In this document: in pieces, positions 40,728 to 51,330 of the stretch | Numbering within the stretch: the stretch's first letter is position 1 | Layout of the letters: every line of letters begins with the position of its first letter | NCBI GenBank assembly: GCA_030710605.1 | Contig: CP092884.1 | Span: forward strand, 16,225,483 to 16,289,482 | Origin: Cordylochernes scorpioides | Lineage: Eukaryota > Arthropoda > Arachnida > Pseudoscorpiones > Chernetidae | Direction of reading: 5' to 3' | Length of the DNA: 64,000 nucleotides | Made by a program: the position numbers and the translations under genes | Notes under the pieces: generated by a model | Told to the model about the DNA's origin: nothing | Database searches by the model: none | Seen by the model: only the letters and a program-made list of their open reading frames with translations

Positions 40728-42640
40728 AAAAGATGAAAATATTTAATATATAATGAATTTATTATTCCAATATTTCGAGGGGCAACTCGCCTCTCTTTAT
40801 CGAGGATGTTTGTGTTTTTCAATAAAGCATGCGCGCACGCGTACACCACTCTCGTTCTACAAGGCCAATGAAAGAATTGTATCTTTGATTTAAACATTAC
40901 ATTCAGTATATATACAGCTAACAATTATATATAATATTAGGGATAAATACCATTATTAGTATTTTGTCTACACATTGTGCTTGAAATAGAGATTTATATA
41001 CAACAATTAGGATATTAATTCTTTATAAATTTCTGGAAAATCAATTTTTCAGTTTATACTGTGTTTATCTTCGGCAGAAGCCCAACTTTCTAAAAACAGT
41101 CTACAATGTTTTTCTGTAATATTTTTGTATATAATTTATGCCTGTTTGAAATCTGGTATATGGCTATTATTTAGGGAGTGGTCAACTAGGAGAGATAATG
41201 GTTTGTAGTTTTTTAAAGCTGCTTTATGTTGATTAATACGATCTTTAAGTGATTTACCTTTTATTCCAATGTATGTAGCTTGACATGTTTGGCAGGGAAT
41301 TTTGTAAATTACATTGGTTGTATTTTCTTGGTTTGAAATATTTTTTTGTATCTGAGTGGTGTATGATTTGTTGTAGATTTTGTGCAGATTGATATGTTGT
41401 AATTATATTATATCTCTTTAAAATTCGGGCAATTCTCTCTGAGCCGTAGCTATATGGAATAGAGCAATATCTTTTTTGAGACTGATCACGTCTATTATTT
41501 GAAGGTATATCTCTCTGTTTATGGAAATGTTTTTTAATAAATTTTTAGGATAATTATTATTTATCAATTCTTTGAAAATTCTATTTCTTTCTTCTGTTGC
41601 ACTATTTCTATTTGAGAAATGTGTTTCTATTCTTTTGGAAAGATATTTCACTACGGCGATTTTATTATGTATAGGGCCAAAGGAGATGAAATTTAAATAG
41701 TTTCCGGTGTGAGTAGGTTTTCTGTGTATGCAAGTTTCTATGTTATATTGATTTCTTTTAAGCTGAATGTCCAAAAAGGCTAAGCAATTATTGCTTTCTT
41801 TTTCATGTGTGAACTTTAAAAAAGGTTTGAGACTATTTAGAAAACGTAAGAAGCTGTCAATGTTTGTTTCTTTTAGACAAAAAATGTCATCAATATATCG
41901 TAGCCATAATATTATTTTAAATTGGTTTGAACTAATTATTTTTCATCTATTTCATTCATAAATATGTTGGCTAATGCAGATGAAATCGGGTTGCCCATTG
42001 GTATGCCTTTAAATTGCCGGAAGAATCTGTCTTTGAAACTAAAATAACTATGGTCTAAACAAAGTTTGATTAAATCTATTAATGCTTCTTTAGAGAGGGG
42101 AAGTACTATTTCTGGGTGGATTTCAAGAAATGATTGGAGGGCCAGGAGTGCTTCATCGTGCGGGATTAAGGTGTAGAGAGATTCTATATCGAAGGAAACC
42201 ATCTTGCTGTCATTTCATATTTATAAAGAATTCATATCCTATTTGTTTGTAAATAACTATGTATATACTTTTAATTTACTCATATATTTTCCTTCAAAAT
42301 GTTATCATTAATTTAGAATTAATATGTATGCACACAATTATTTACGGTTACACTGTTGTATATAAATCTCTATTTCAAGCACAATGTGTAGACAAAATAA
42401 TAATAATGGTATTTATCCGTAATATTATATATAATTGTTAGCTGTATATATACTGAATGTAATGTTTAAATCAAAGATACAATTCTTTCATTGGCCTTGT
42501 AGAACGAGAGTGGTGTACGCGTGCGCGCATGTTCTAGTGAAAAACACAAACATCCTCGATAAAGAGAGGCGAGTTGCCCCTCGAAATATTGGAATAATAA
42601 ATTCATTATAAATCCAATATATGCATCTTTTTAAAATATA
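40728..42640 (-). mobile_element. Penelope-like element (PLE), 5'-truncated, with inverted pseudo-LTRs
   Basis: The central minus-strand coding part is flanked by inverted copies of one sequence: 40728 to about 41030 and about 42222 to 42640 (the right copy has an extra block near 42250-42350). The repeats share ATTGGCCTTGTAGAACGAGA and CGATAAAGAGAGGCGAGTTG followed by CCCCTCGAAATATTGG. Inverted or tandem terminal copies and 5' truncation are typical of PLEs (family knowledge). Confidence 0.9.
41040..42205 (-). pseudogene. PLE reverse transcriptase and GIY-YIG endonuclease, frameshifted
   Basis: The RT fingers/palm part begins MVSFDIESLYTLIPHDEA (42202) and continues KGIPMGNPISSALANIFM. After a frameshift near 41936 comes LRYIDDIFC with both catalytic aspartates (codons at 41886-41891), then FLDIQL, CIHRKPTHTGNYL and SKRIETHF (to 41418). 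After a further frame change comes the GIY-YIG endonuclease: IYKIPCQTCQATYIGIKGKS and LKDRINQHKAAL (about 41205-41330), ending with RLFLESWA near 41085. The RT N-terminus is missing. At least two frameshifts and stops make it inactive, but the catalytic boxes are still legible, so decay is moderate. Confidence 0.9.
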
Positions 42641-42682
42641 TATATATATGGGTGTATAATCTTGTGAATATGATAAATAGTA

Positions 42683-44166
42683 AATTAAATTTTATTGCCC
42701 TCTATCGTTAAAATTTTACACAAATAAATTTACTGGCAATGCGTTTCTTTTTTTAAATCTCTACAGACCTTACTGCAATGATATGATTTAATAAATGAGA
42801 GGGCTTGGCTCGTCAGTAGTGAACCCTCTCAGCGGTTTCGCCAAATTAATCTCTAGACCGCTCTACTATTGTATTGGACTGGTTTTGTTATATACCCTGC
42901 ATTTTCTATTGAAGGCAGCTAAATGGTGTTTAGTGAACTATGGACATAAGCTTATAGGTCTGTAGAGGTACATACATATAAATTTCAAGGTATTGCATCG
43001 AGCAAAGCTCTTCCGCGCAAAACATGTTTTCATAACCATTATATATTAGTAAATTAAATTTTATTGCCCTCTATCGTTAAAATTTCACACAAATAAATTT
43101 ACTGGCAATGCGTTTCTTTTTTTAAATCTCTACAGACCTTACTGCAATGATATGATTTAATAAATGAGAGGGCTTGGCTCGTCAGTAGTGAACCCTCTCA
43201 GCGGTTTCGCCAAATTAATCTCTAGACCGCTCTACTATTGTATTGGACTGGTTTTGTTATATACCCTGCATTTTCTATGGAAGGCAGCTAAATGGTGTTT
43301 AGTGAACTATGGACATAAGCTTATAGGTCTGTAGAGGTACATACATATAAATTTCAAGGTATTGCATCGAGCAAAGCTCTTCCGCGCAAAACATGTTTTT
43401 ATAACCATTATATATTAGTAAATTAAATTTTATTGCCCTCAATAAAATTTAATTTACTAATATATAATGGTTATGAAAACATGTTTTGCGCGGAAGAGCT
43501 TTGCTCGATGCAATACCTTGAAATTTATATGTATGTACCTCTACAGACCTATAAGCTTATGTCCATAGTTCACTAAACACCATTTAGCTGCCTTCCATAG
43601 AAAATGCAGGGTATATAACAAAACCAGTCCAATACAATAGTAGAGCGGTCTAGAGATTAATTTGGCGAAACCGCTGAGAGGGTTCACTACTGACGAGCCA
43701 AGCCCTCTCATTTATTAAATCATATCATTGCAGTAAGGTCTGTAGAGAGTTAAAAAAAGAAACGCATTGCCAGTAAATTTATTTGTGTAAAATTTTAACG
43801 ATAGAGGGCAATAAAATTTAATTTACTAATATATAATGGTTATGAAAACATGTTTTGCGCGGAAGAGCTTTGCTCGATGCAATACCTTGAAATTTATATG
43901 TATGTACCTCTACAGACCTATAAGCTTATGTCCATAGTTCACTAAACACCATTTAGCTGCCTTCCATAGAAAATGCAGGGTATATAACAAAATCAGTCCA
44001 ATACAATAGTAGAGCGGTCTAGAGATTAATTTGGCGAAACCGCTGAGAGGGTTCACTACTGACGAGCCAAGCCCTCTCATTTATTAAATCATATCATTGC
44101 AGTAAGGTCTGTAGAGATTTAAAAAAAGAAACGCATTGCCAGTAAATTTATTTGTGTAAAATTTTA
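42683..44166. mobile_element. 1.48-kb palindrome of four 369-bp units with 13-bp target duplication
   Basis: Two units read one way (starts 42680 and 43049) and two the other (from 43441 and 43810), meeting around GCCCTC at 43435-43440. Units are nearly identical. The direct repeat ATGATAAATAGTA lies at 42670-42682 and 44167-44179, showing that the whole palindrome entered as one insertion. In sense (right half) each unit holds GTATATAAC, TCCAATACA, GGCGAAACCGCTGAGAG and CTGACGAGCCAAGCCCTCTC: hammerhead-like boxes in permuted order. Non-coding; related to the 372-bp family. Confidence 0.92.
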
Positions 44167-44179
44167 ATGATAAATAGTA

Positions 44180-44831
44180 TATACGCATATATATTTTTTA
44201 TATCATTCTTTATAGTTAGTTTTTTTTAAGAGAAAAAGAAATTTCTAATATCAGGCTGCACGGAATGTCTTTCCTATCCTTTCACAAAAAAAAATCTATA
44301 TTAATTTCTAAATTAACTATCCAACACAGAAAGAACAGAATATATATAGTGGCTTATATAAATTTTTCTTAGGAAAGAATTTCCTTAACTTATATTCAAA
44401 AGATTCGCAAATAGATTATATTTTTAAAAAGGATTATTTATAGAAATTTATTTTAAAATTTCATATGTTGTGAGATTTTGGTAAATTTTCCTTTTTCTTC
44501 TCAAAGGTAAATGTGTCAGAATAAGCTATTTAATGATAGAATTTTATATTTCATTATACTTTTGAGCAGAAAGAGAAAATATTCTGAAAGTTCCTCTTCA
44601 TTTAGAAAAAAATATCAAAATAAATAACGTCAATTATTTCTTTTTTTATACGAGTTTCTCCCTCTCTCGTCAATTTTATACATAACATTTGATTATCTAT
44701 TTATTCTTACTCAATCTTATTTATTAAAATTTATATTTTTAAAAATATATTTGAATATAAACTCATAATATCTTATATGAACATTATAATAAAGTAGTTT
44801 CAATCTCAATTTATCTCTTTTAATTATTATA
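44180..44831. other. No gene seen
   Basis: Very AT-rich, with no supportable feature. Confidence 0.5.
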
Positions 44832-46015
44832 AGGTTGTCGCAAAAGTTCATGTTTTAAAACGTTGTTTTTCTTATTACTTGGCGAATAATATTATTACGG
44901 CGCGCGAATACATAATACAATTACTTTATACATAATACAAAGACATTATATATAACGGCGAATAATTTTATGACGAATAATATAGGTATTTCAATATTTT
45001 GCAGGTTTTCACGAATTTTTGGGACGGACTTGTAATATACACGTGAATAGCATGAAATCAAAGACAGTTAAAAGCCATAACCATTGGATTCAGGTGGGTG
45101 TTTCGAATTCTTCAGCTAATGCTGTGGGTTTGTCGCTGGCTATTCTACGCAGGAATACAAAACGATCAATAATGATTACGTCTATATCGAAAAGATATGT
45201 GAATTATTTTATATTTCTTCCACACACACACAAATAAATATTGTAACAGTTCTTTTGTCGCTTTTTATTTATGTAAACTTCATTTTTACTCTAATGCGAA
45301 GTGTTTGAAAACATAGAAGATTTTGCCGAAACTTGTTCCTTGGTATTTTCTTTTATAAATGCTTTGTTTCTGTTATTGTTTTTATCTATTAGTTTCTTAG
45401 GATTTACGGCAATCTACTTTTGGTACTCTTCAAAATCACCTCCTCCTAAGAACGTTCGTAGAGCTCGAAGTGTTCGAAAACAAATGGTCGCTTGTTTTTT
45501 TTTTTTTTTTTAAGAAAATAGTGGTTTCATTGATATTGTGAAGTCAGATGAGCTAAAGACAGTTAATAGTGATTGGTATACAACAAAAGGGCTTCCAGCA
45601 GTATTTGAAAAAATCAAGAAAAGCAGACCAAGAGCTTAACTTAGAGGAGTCCTTCTTCACCATGACAATGCAAGACTGCACACCTCAGCCCAAACAATTT
45701 TATCCAACTCTAGTGTCCATTTTTTACTTATCCACCATAATAACCAAACTTAGCACCTTGTGACTTTTATTTCCAAAGGTTAAGTTATTGTTGAAAGGGA
45801 TAAAATTTGACAGTGATGATGAAGTACTGAAAGCCTTTATCAATGCCGTAAATTCCATCCCCGAATATGACTGGTGTTAGTACTTCGATAATTGGTTTTC
45901 GCGGATCAAATCTTGCATAGGTGCTAAGAGTGAATACTTTGAGAAACTCTGAAAATTTTAAATTTGCAGCTTGAATTAAAATAAGTGATTAAAAAGACCT
46001 TTGGAGTGACCTTTG
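44832..46015 (+). pseudogene. Decayed mariner transposon of a second lineage
   Basis: AAGGTTGTCGCAAAAGTTCA near 44832 resembles a mariner end. Transposase pieces are legible from about 45435: KNVRRARSVRKQMVACFF, then KTVNSDWYTTKGLP, LHHDNARLHTSAQT (second catalytic D), NLAPCDFY-like (third D), EVLKAFINAVNSIPEYDW and FDNWFSRIKSC ... EYFEKL ending near 45950. The pieces lie in all three frames, with stops and a long T-run. The wording differs from the intact mariner at 31 kb. A fragment of the same family lies at 33013-33216. Confidence 0.85.
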
Positions 46016-46724
46016 TACTTTATTGCCTTTCAAGAATTACAAATGAAATGAAAAATTCAACGCAAAAATACATTTGAAAAACATTTTGAAGAAACATTAG
46101 AAAATTATTTTTCTCTTTGTTTTTTTCGTTGTTACGTCTCAATATGAAAATAAAAAACATACATATTTGTTTTGGGAAAATGTGATTCTATTAAACATAC
46201 ACACAAAAAGATTTTAATTTAAATTTTATATGACATATATATTCATTATCTTTGAAAATTCACCTTTCCCTTTTCTATACATATTCAATTTTTACGCTAC
46301 ACTTAGAATTTATCGAATCTCTAACATTCTTAACTATTGAACATATCAACTTTAGAGAAGCGACATTCATAAAATAAAAACAAATATAAAATTATTCCCG
46401 ATAACTAAATACTTTTTGAATATAAAAATATAAAAAAAGGATATATAAAAAGAGAGAATAAATCACATTCAATATATTAATTTGAATAAAAATATCACAA
46501 ATAGTATACATTTTTAAATTAGTACAATAAATGAATGCAATGAATGAAATATATTTCGAAATGTGTTGAGACTTCTTTGGATGAAAAGCCAGGTAATAAT
46601 CTCGTGTACTCTATTTCATACATTTTGTCTTTATAAAATTTCGCTATTAAATATATATGAAATATATTTATAACACTATTTACGATAATCATAATAATAA
46701 AGGGAGCAAATGACTCTAATATAT
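46016..46724. other. No gene seen
   Basis: AT-rich, with no supportable feature. Confidence 0.5.
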
Positions 46725-48222
46725 TGTAACATAGTATTTATTAATTTTATTTTTTTTACTTTAAATATTTATTTAATGAGCTATATGATAGATTTTAAAA
46801 TAAAAGAAGAGTTACTATTTACATGAGCCAAATCGACCCGGCCGTTAGAGCAAGAGGGGAGAACTGAGATATTTCCTCCTTCCACGTGACGCCACTGTTT
46901 ACCCCGACCGGTCGGTCCAGATAAGAGGGAATACCAGGAAACTCTGTCCTCCTGACATCACTCCCTCCACAAGAGAAACAGCGTCCCGCTGTTTACTAGT
47001 CGGTCACATGACCCTGGGCAATCTGTTCTTGGACTTCAGGGTCGTGGTAGGGCTTCATTCTCACTACATGGACGATATCTTGGGTTTTTCGTCTTCTCCT
47101 AGTATTCGTCACGCCTTCTACTTGATAATTTACACTCGATATTTTCTGATCACTCGATAGGGTCCGAAATATCTCTTCAATAACTTCTCCGATAAGCCAA
47201 CGGTACGGGCTGGGGTGAACACCCACACCAAATCACCTTCCTTGTACGTCACCTCCTGATGCTTCTTGTCGTAGCGTTCTTTGTCTTTGCTCTGAGCCTG
47301 CAGGATGTTAAGACGGGCTAACATTCGTGCGTCCTCAGCGTTGGTCACAAGATGGCCCACATAAGCTTCTGCAGTTCCTGCCGGCTGGTACGGCAGTATA
47401 GAATCCAGCGGTGTTTCAACTTCTCGGCCGTGGACGAGGAAGAACGGGCTGTATCCTGTTGTCTCTTGTCGAGCGGTATTGTAGGCGAAGGTCACATATG
47501 GTAGGATGTTGTCCCAATTTTTCTGATCAACGTCAACATACATCGAGATCATGTCAGTCAGGGTCTTGTTGAGTCTTTCTGTCAAACCATTCGTTTGAGG
47601 GTGGTATGCCGTGGTGAATCTGTGAATTGTTCCGTTTAGATTATTTATTTCTCGTATGGTCTGAGACATGAAATTTCTTCCTCTGTCCGTGATGATTTCC
47701 CGAGGAGCGCCGCGCTTGAGTATGACGTCTTCAATAAGGAAGGTTGCTAATTCAGTAGCTTCCGCTGTTGCCGCGGCCATTGTTATCGCAAATCTGGTGA
47801 GATAATCAGTCGCGACTATTATCCATCTATTTCCCGTGTGAGATATGGGAAATCTTCCCAGATAATCAATTCCTATCTTTTGAAATGGCGAGGTCGTTGG
47901 AGGTATTGGGACTAGTAGTCCAGGAGGTTTCTGAGGCACGCCCTTCCTTCGCTGGCATTCTTTACAATGAGCAATGTATTGGGAAACTGTCCTATAAAGT
48001 CCAGGCCAATAGAATCTCTTTCTAACGCGGTCATAGGTCTTGGCAAATCCCAAATGACCGGCCATTGGAGTGTCGTGGACATCTTTAAGAATTTCGTGCC
48101 TCATTTGTTTTGGGACTACTAGCAGCCATGGTTTGCCCTCAGGGTCGTAATTTTTCTTATAGAGAACGCCTCCAATCATCTGATACCCTTTTAAATTTTC
48201 ATTTGCAAGTTTCCACGTGACA
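46725..48222 (-). mobile_element. Internally deleted gypsy element with ATAT target duplication
   Basis: TGTAACATAG at 46725 and CCACGTGACA ending at 48222 are the two outer LTR ends of the family seen at 38585 and 55764. ATAT flanks both sides (46721-46724 and 48223-48226). Only the integrase end of pol remains, plus the left LTR (ending about 46893 or 46960). Gag, protease, RT, RNase H and most of the right LTR are deleted. Confidence 0.82.
47130..48179 (-). pseudogene. Gypsy integrase, N-terminally truncated and frameshifted near the end
   Basis: 349 residues. The zinc region has HDTPMAGHLGFAKT and CKECQRRKG. The catalytic residues lie in GIDYLGRF, ITDRGRNFMS and TNGLTERLNKT. GPYRVIRK (GPY/F domain) follows. 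A frameshift near 47140 moves the ending (NYQVEG, DIVHVVRMKPYHDPE) to the frame that stops at 46996. The DDE triad is intact, but upstream pol is missing, so it is a relic. The lineage differs from elements A and B. Confidence 0.92.
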
Positions 48223-48226
48223 ATAT

Positions 48227-48725
48227 CAATGGCAAGATAAATTTCACAGACAAATACAGTAAAAAAATGAATTAGAGATTTCGTCGATTTTTTATTTTTC
48301 GAAGAATAAAATAAATAATGCTATGGTGTATATGCTGTGGTGTGTCATGGAGACTGGTCCTCGATATGTCATGTAGATGTCACACGGTGCTTGATGTCAC
48401 CAGCAGGACATGGCAGTCTAGAGGACACTTGGTGGGGTGACAACGTTCCTCCCAGTTTCTTATTCTGTCACTTCCTTCACTTGATTCTTTCTTCATCCTT
48501 TTAATACAACAACTATAGAAAATAAATGTAACTCCCTTACTAGAATTTATTTCAAGCATTCAAAAATACACATAGAAATAAACTCAACATAATATTACAA
48601 ACACTATAACACTCCATTATTATAGAGTATACAAGCTTACAAAACGACTTCGTGAATTGTGTACTTATTTTGGCAAAGCTTTTTGAATTACAGATTATAA
48701 TGAATAAAAAGAATTCACATATAAC
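48227..48725. other. No gene recognised
   Basis: AT-rich, with a slightly GC-richer block at about 48335-48470 that contains no named feature. Confidence 0.5.
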
Positions 48726-48980
48726 GCTTTAATAGCTTTAGGCCCTAATGATTTAATTTCAAGTAAGGACACATATATAAAATTTAATTTCCTTTGTTAA
48801 TATATTTAGGATATCATTAAGAAAAATGGTCATTGATGTAACGATCTCAAGGAAATATTGTACATATCTTGTGGTTGTAAACAATATATAGGTGTATGCG
48901 TGTATATGTGTGTATATATGTATATATTTTTAATTTTAATAATTAACTGTAAATATATTTCAAAGAATATCTCTATATGT
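48726..48980 (+). pseudogene. LINE 3' end, left part (interrupted)
   Basis: Matches 58321-58580. It resumes at 50276-50430 after the 372-bp array. Shared ATCTCAAGGAAATATTG and CTTGTGGTTGTAAACAATAT. The coding remnant is the last few codons of ORF2, then 3' UTR. Confidence 0.85.
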
Positions 48981-50263
48981 TAACACAAAGCAATAACGCG
49001 CCATCTTTACATATAAAATAAAAGGATTTAAAAGCGCGAATGTTTCTTTTATACATAAAACGAACTTCTACTGTCCTTACTGCGATGAAAAAATATATTG
49101 AGAGGGCTTGGCTCATCAGTGGTGAACCCTCCCAGCGGTTTCGCCAATTTAATCCACCAGACCGCTTCTCAGAGCTCTAATACTGTATTGGATCATTCTG
49201 CTTTTATATGCTACATTTAAGGATGGAATCTTAGAAATGGTTTTCAAGTAAACTATGGACATAAGCTTATAGGACAGTAGAATTACGTTCAAATATTCTA
49301 AGATTCCATCCTTAAATGTAGCATATAAAAGCAGAATGATCCAATACAGTATTAGAGCTCTGAGAAGCGGTCTGGTGGATTAAATTGGCGAAACCGCTGG
49401 GAGGGTTCACCACTGATGTGCCAAGCCCTCTAAATATATTTTTTCATCGCAGTAAGGACAGTGGAAGTTCGTTTTATGTATAAAAGAAACATTCGCGCTT
49501 TTAAATCCTTTTATTTTATATGTATAGATGGCGCGTTATTGCTTTGTGTTAATTTATTCCTAATGGCCTTGTCTTTATAGTTTGCTGAAGAGCATTGCTC
49601 GAAGCAAATATTTGAATGTAATTCTACTGTTCTATAAGCTTATGTCCATAGTTTACTTGAAAACCATTTCTAAGATTCCATCCTTAAATGTAGCATATAA
49701 AAGCAGAATGATCCAATACAGTATTAGAGCTCTGAGAAGCGGTCTGGTGGATTAAATTGGCGAAACCGCTGGGAGGGTTCACCACTGATGTGCCAAGCCC
49801 TCTAAATATATTTTTTCATCGCAGTAAGGACAGTGGAAGTTCGTTTTATGTATAAAAGAAACATTCGCGCTTTTAAATCCTTTTATTTTATATGTATAGA
49901 TGGCGCGTTATTGCTTTGTGTTAATTTATTCCTAATGGCCTTGTCTTTATAGTTTGCTGAAGAGCATTGCTCGAAGCAAATATTTGAATGTAATTCTACT
50001 GTTCTATAAGCTTATGTCCATAGTTTACTTGAAAACCATTTCTAAGATTCCATCCTTAAATGTAGCATATAAAAGCAGAATGATCCAATACAGTATTAGA
50101 GCTCTGAGAAGCGGTCTGGTGGATTAAATTGGCGAAACCGCTGGGAGGGTTCACCACTGATGAGCTAAGCCCTCTCAATATATTTTTTCATCGCAGTAAG
50201 GACAGTAGAAGTTCGTTTTATGTATAAAAGAAACATTCGCGCTTTTAAATCCTTTTATTTTAT
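48981..50263. mobile_element. Inverted/tandem array of 372-bp units with 12-bp target duplication
   Basis: One unit in reverse (48981-49295) followed by three forward units at an exact 372-bp period (starts 49296, 49668, 50040; the last truncated). It is flanked by ATCTCTATATGT at 48969-48980 and 50264-50275, inside a LINE tail whose uninterrupted sequence is at 58565-58580. The forward end is CCTTTTATTTTAT, as in the 36-kb copy. Each unit has TATAAAAG, GGCGAAACCGCTGGGAG, CTGATGAGCC or CTGATGTGCC, and an upstream CTGAAGAGCATTGCTCGAAG hairpin. Non-coding. Confidence 0.94.
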
Positions 50264-50275
50264 ATCTCTATATGT

Positions 50276-50430
50276 AAATAATATTTATGAATCTTTCTAA
50301 GTCGCTTTCTGTGTATCTTTCCATGTTGAATATTTTCTTTGTTATATTTGTATGTACATTTAGCGCAAGTGTCCCTAGGAGAACATAGCGTTTTGAATTG
50401 AAATAAATAAATAAATATAAATGCCTGACT
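50276..50430 (+). repeat. LINE 3' UTR, right part
   Basis: Continues 48726-48980 and ends in AATAAATAAATAAATA (about 50401-50416), a short-repeat tail. CGCAAGTGTCCCTAGG is shared with 58668-58684. Confidence 0.85.
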
Positions 50431-50930
50431 ATTTTATCATCCATAGATAAGCAATATATATAAATATATACACGTACCTTATATATAAATTTGATATTCC
50501 ATTTATAATAAAATCTTATATTTAGACACTTATAATTGATATCTTCTTTAAGCAAAGTCTCTTATACTAAATTAAATAAATTTCATTAAATACTTATTTG
50601 AATTTTGAAAAATCTTTAATTTTAAAGAATAATTGATTGTAAAATATGCATGCTCTATTTTTAAAACTCTATATTTATTTATGTTTAAATTGAAATTATA
50701 GTATGCTTACAATAAATCGATTTTAGACATAATGTAATTTTCTGTATATATGTTATATTTGCTGTATATATTATATGTATGTTATTCCTGTATATCAGAT
50801 ATATAATATATAGATTTTTATTTATATCTTTTTTTTTTTAATTTGGCGTCAGTGTCCTCAGCGGGACAACCCGCTCTATTTTTGTAGTATAATAAAGTTG
50901 AATAAATAGCACAGACATATATATACATAT
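50431..50930. other. AT-rich; possible second LINE tail at about 50848-50910
   Basis: GGCGTCAGTGTCCTCAGCGG ... AATAAAGTTGAATAAAT resembles the 3' end type of the LINE above. Nothing else was seen. Confidence 0.45.
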
Positions 50931-51330
50931 TAAAAATAAAAAGGCATCTCCTGACCACGAGCACATGTGTTTTTTAGATGGCAGAGCGCCATCTAGTGGA
51001 GCAAAAATAAACTAAACGTTTATTTAGCTTGCTCCGAGATACTTGGCCAACCCAATTTCTTGATAAATCAAGAAATGCCATCCACGAACGCGTTTCGCGC
51101 TGTTGGCGCTCGTCAGCGTGGAGAAGGCTGTAACCACTGCGACCAAAAAGTATTTTGGTCCCAATGGCTTCCCGAAAAATCAAGAAATGGGTATTTAAGG
51201 CCAAATTTGCGTAAAGACGCTCAACACGTGAAAAAACAATACAAAAAAATAAAAGATAAGTGGGTCAGGTGTTGATTTTAAAAATAAAAAAGGCATATCC
51301 TGGCCACGAGCACATATATATATGCTTGAA
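50931..51330 (-). mobile_element. 349-bp hammerhead repeat, one full unit plus start of a second
   Basis: The boundary text AAAATAAAAAAGGCAT followed by a CCTG(A/G)CCACGAGCACAT block occurs at about 50932 and 51281, giving a period of about 349 bp. The unit carries TTTCTTGATAAATCAAGAAA (51056-51075, a palindrome) and a canonical hammerhead on the minus strand. No ORF. The relic at 35.83-36.73 kb is the same family. Confidence 0.85.
51082..51121 (-). ncRNA. Minimal type I hammerhead ribozyme
   Basis: Read on the minus strand: CCACG (stem I), CTGACGA (core box), GCGC-CAACA-GCGC (stem II hairpin), GAA with ACGCGT (short stem III, starting from the third A of GAAA), T (expected cleavage nucleotide H17), CGTGG (stem I). 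Both conserved boxes are intact, stem II starts with G10.1-C11.1, and both stem I strands pair over 5 bp. The total is 40 nt. This very short stem III form is known from Penelope-like elements and retrozymes; self-cleavage is inferred. Confidence 0.9.

Noticed and set aside
42840..44100. Canonical type II hammerhead in each 369-bp unit
   Set aside because: Boxes and stem II are in place, but there is no room for stem I. Kept only as a hypothesis in the findings.
45301..45513. Membrane-protein-like ORF of 70 residues
   Set aside because: Its second half is the frame of the decayed mariner transposase, and the hydrophobic first half is AT-rich noise.
48981..50263. Satellite DNA grown in place
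   Set aside because: The 12-bp target duplication and the intact LINE counterpart show a single insertion of an already multimeric sequence.
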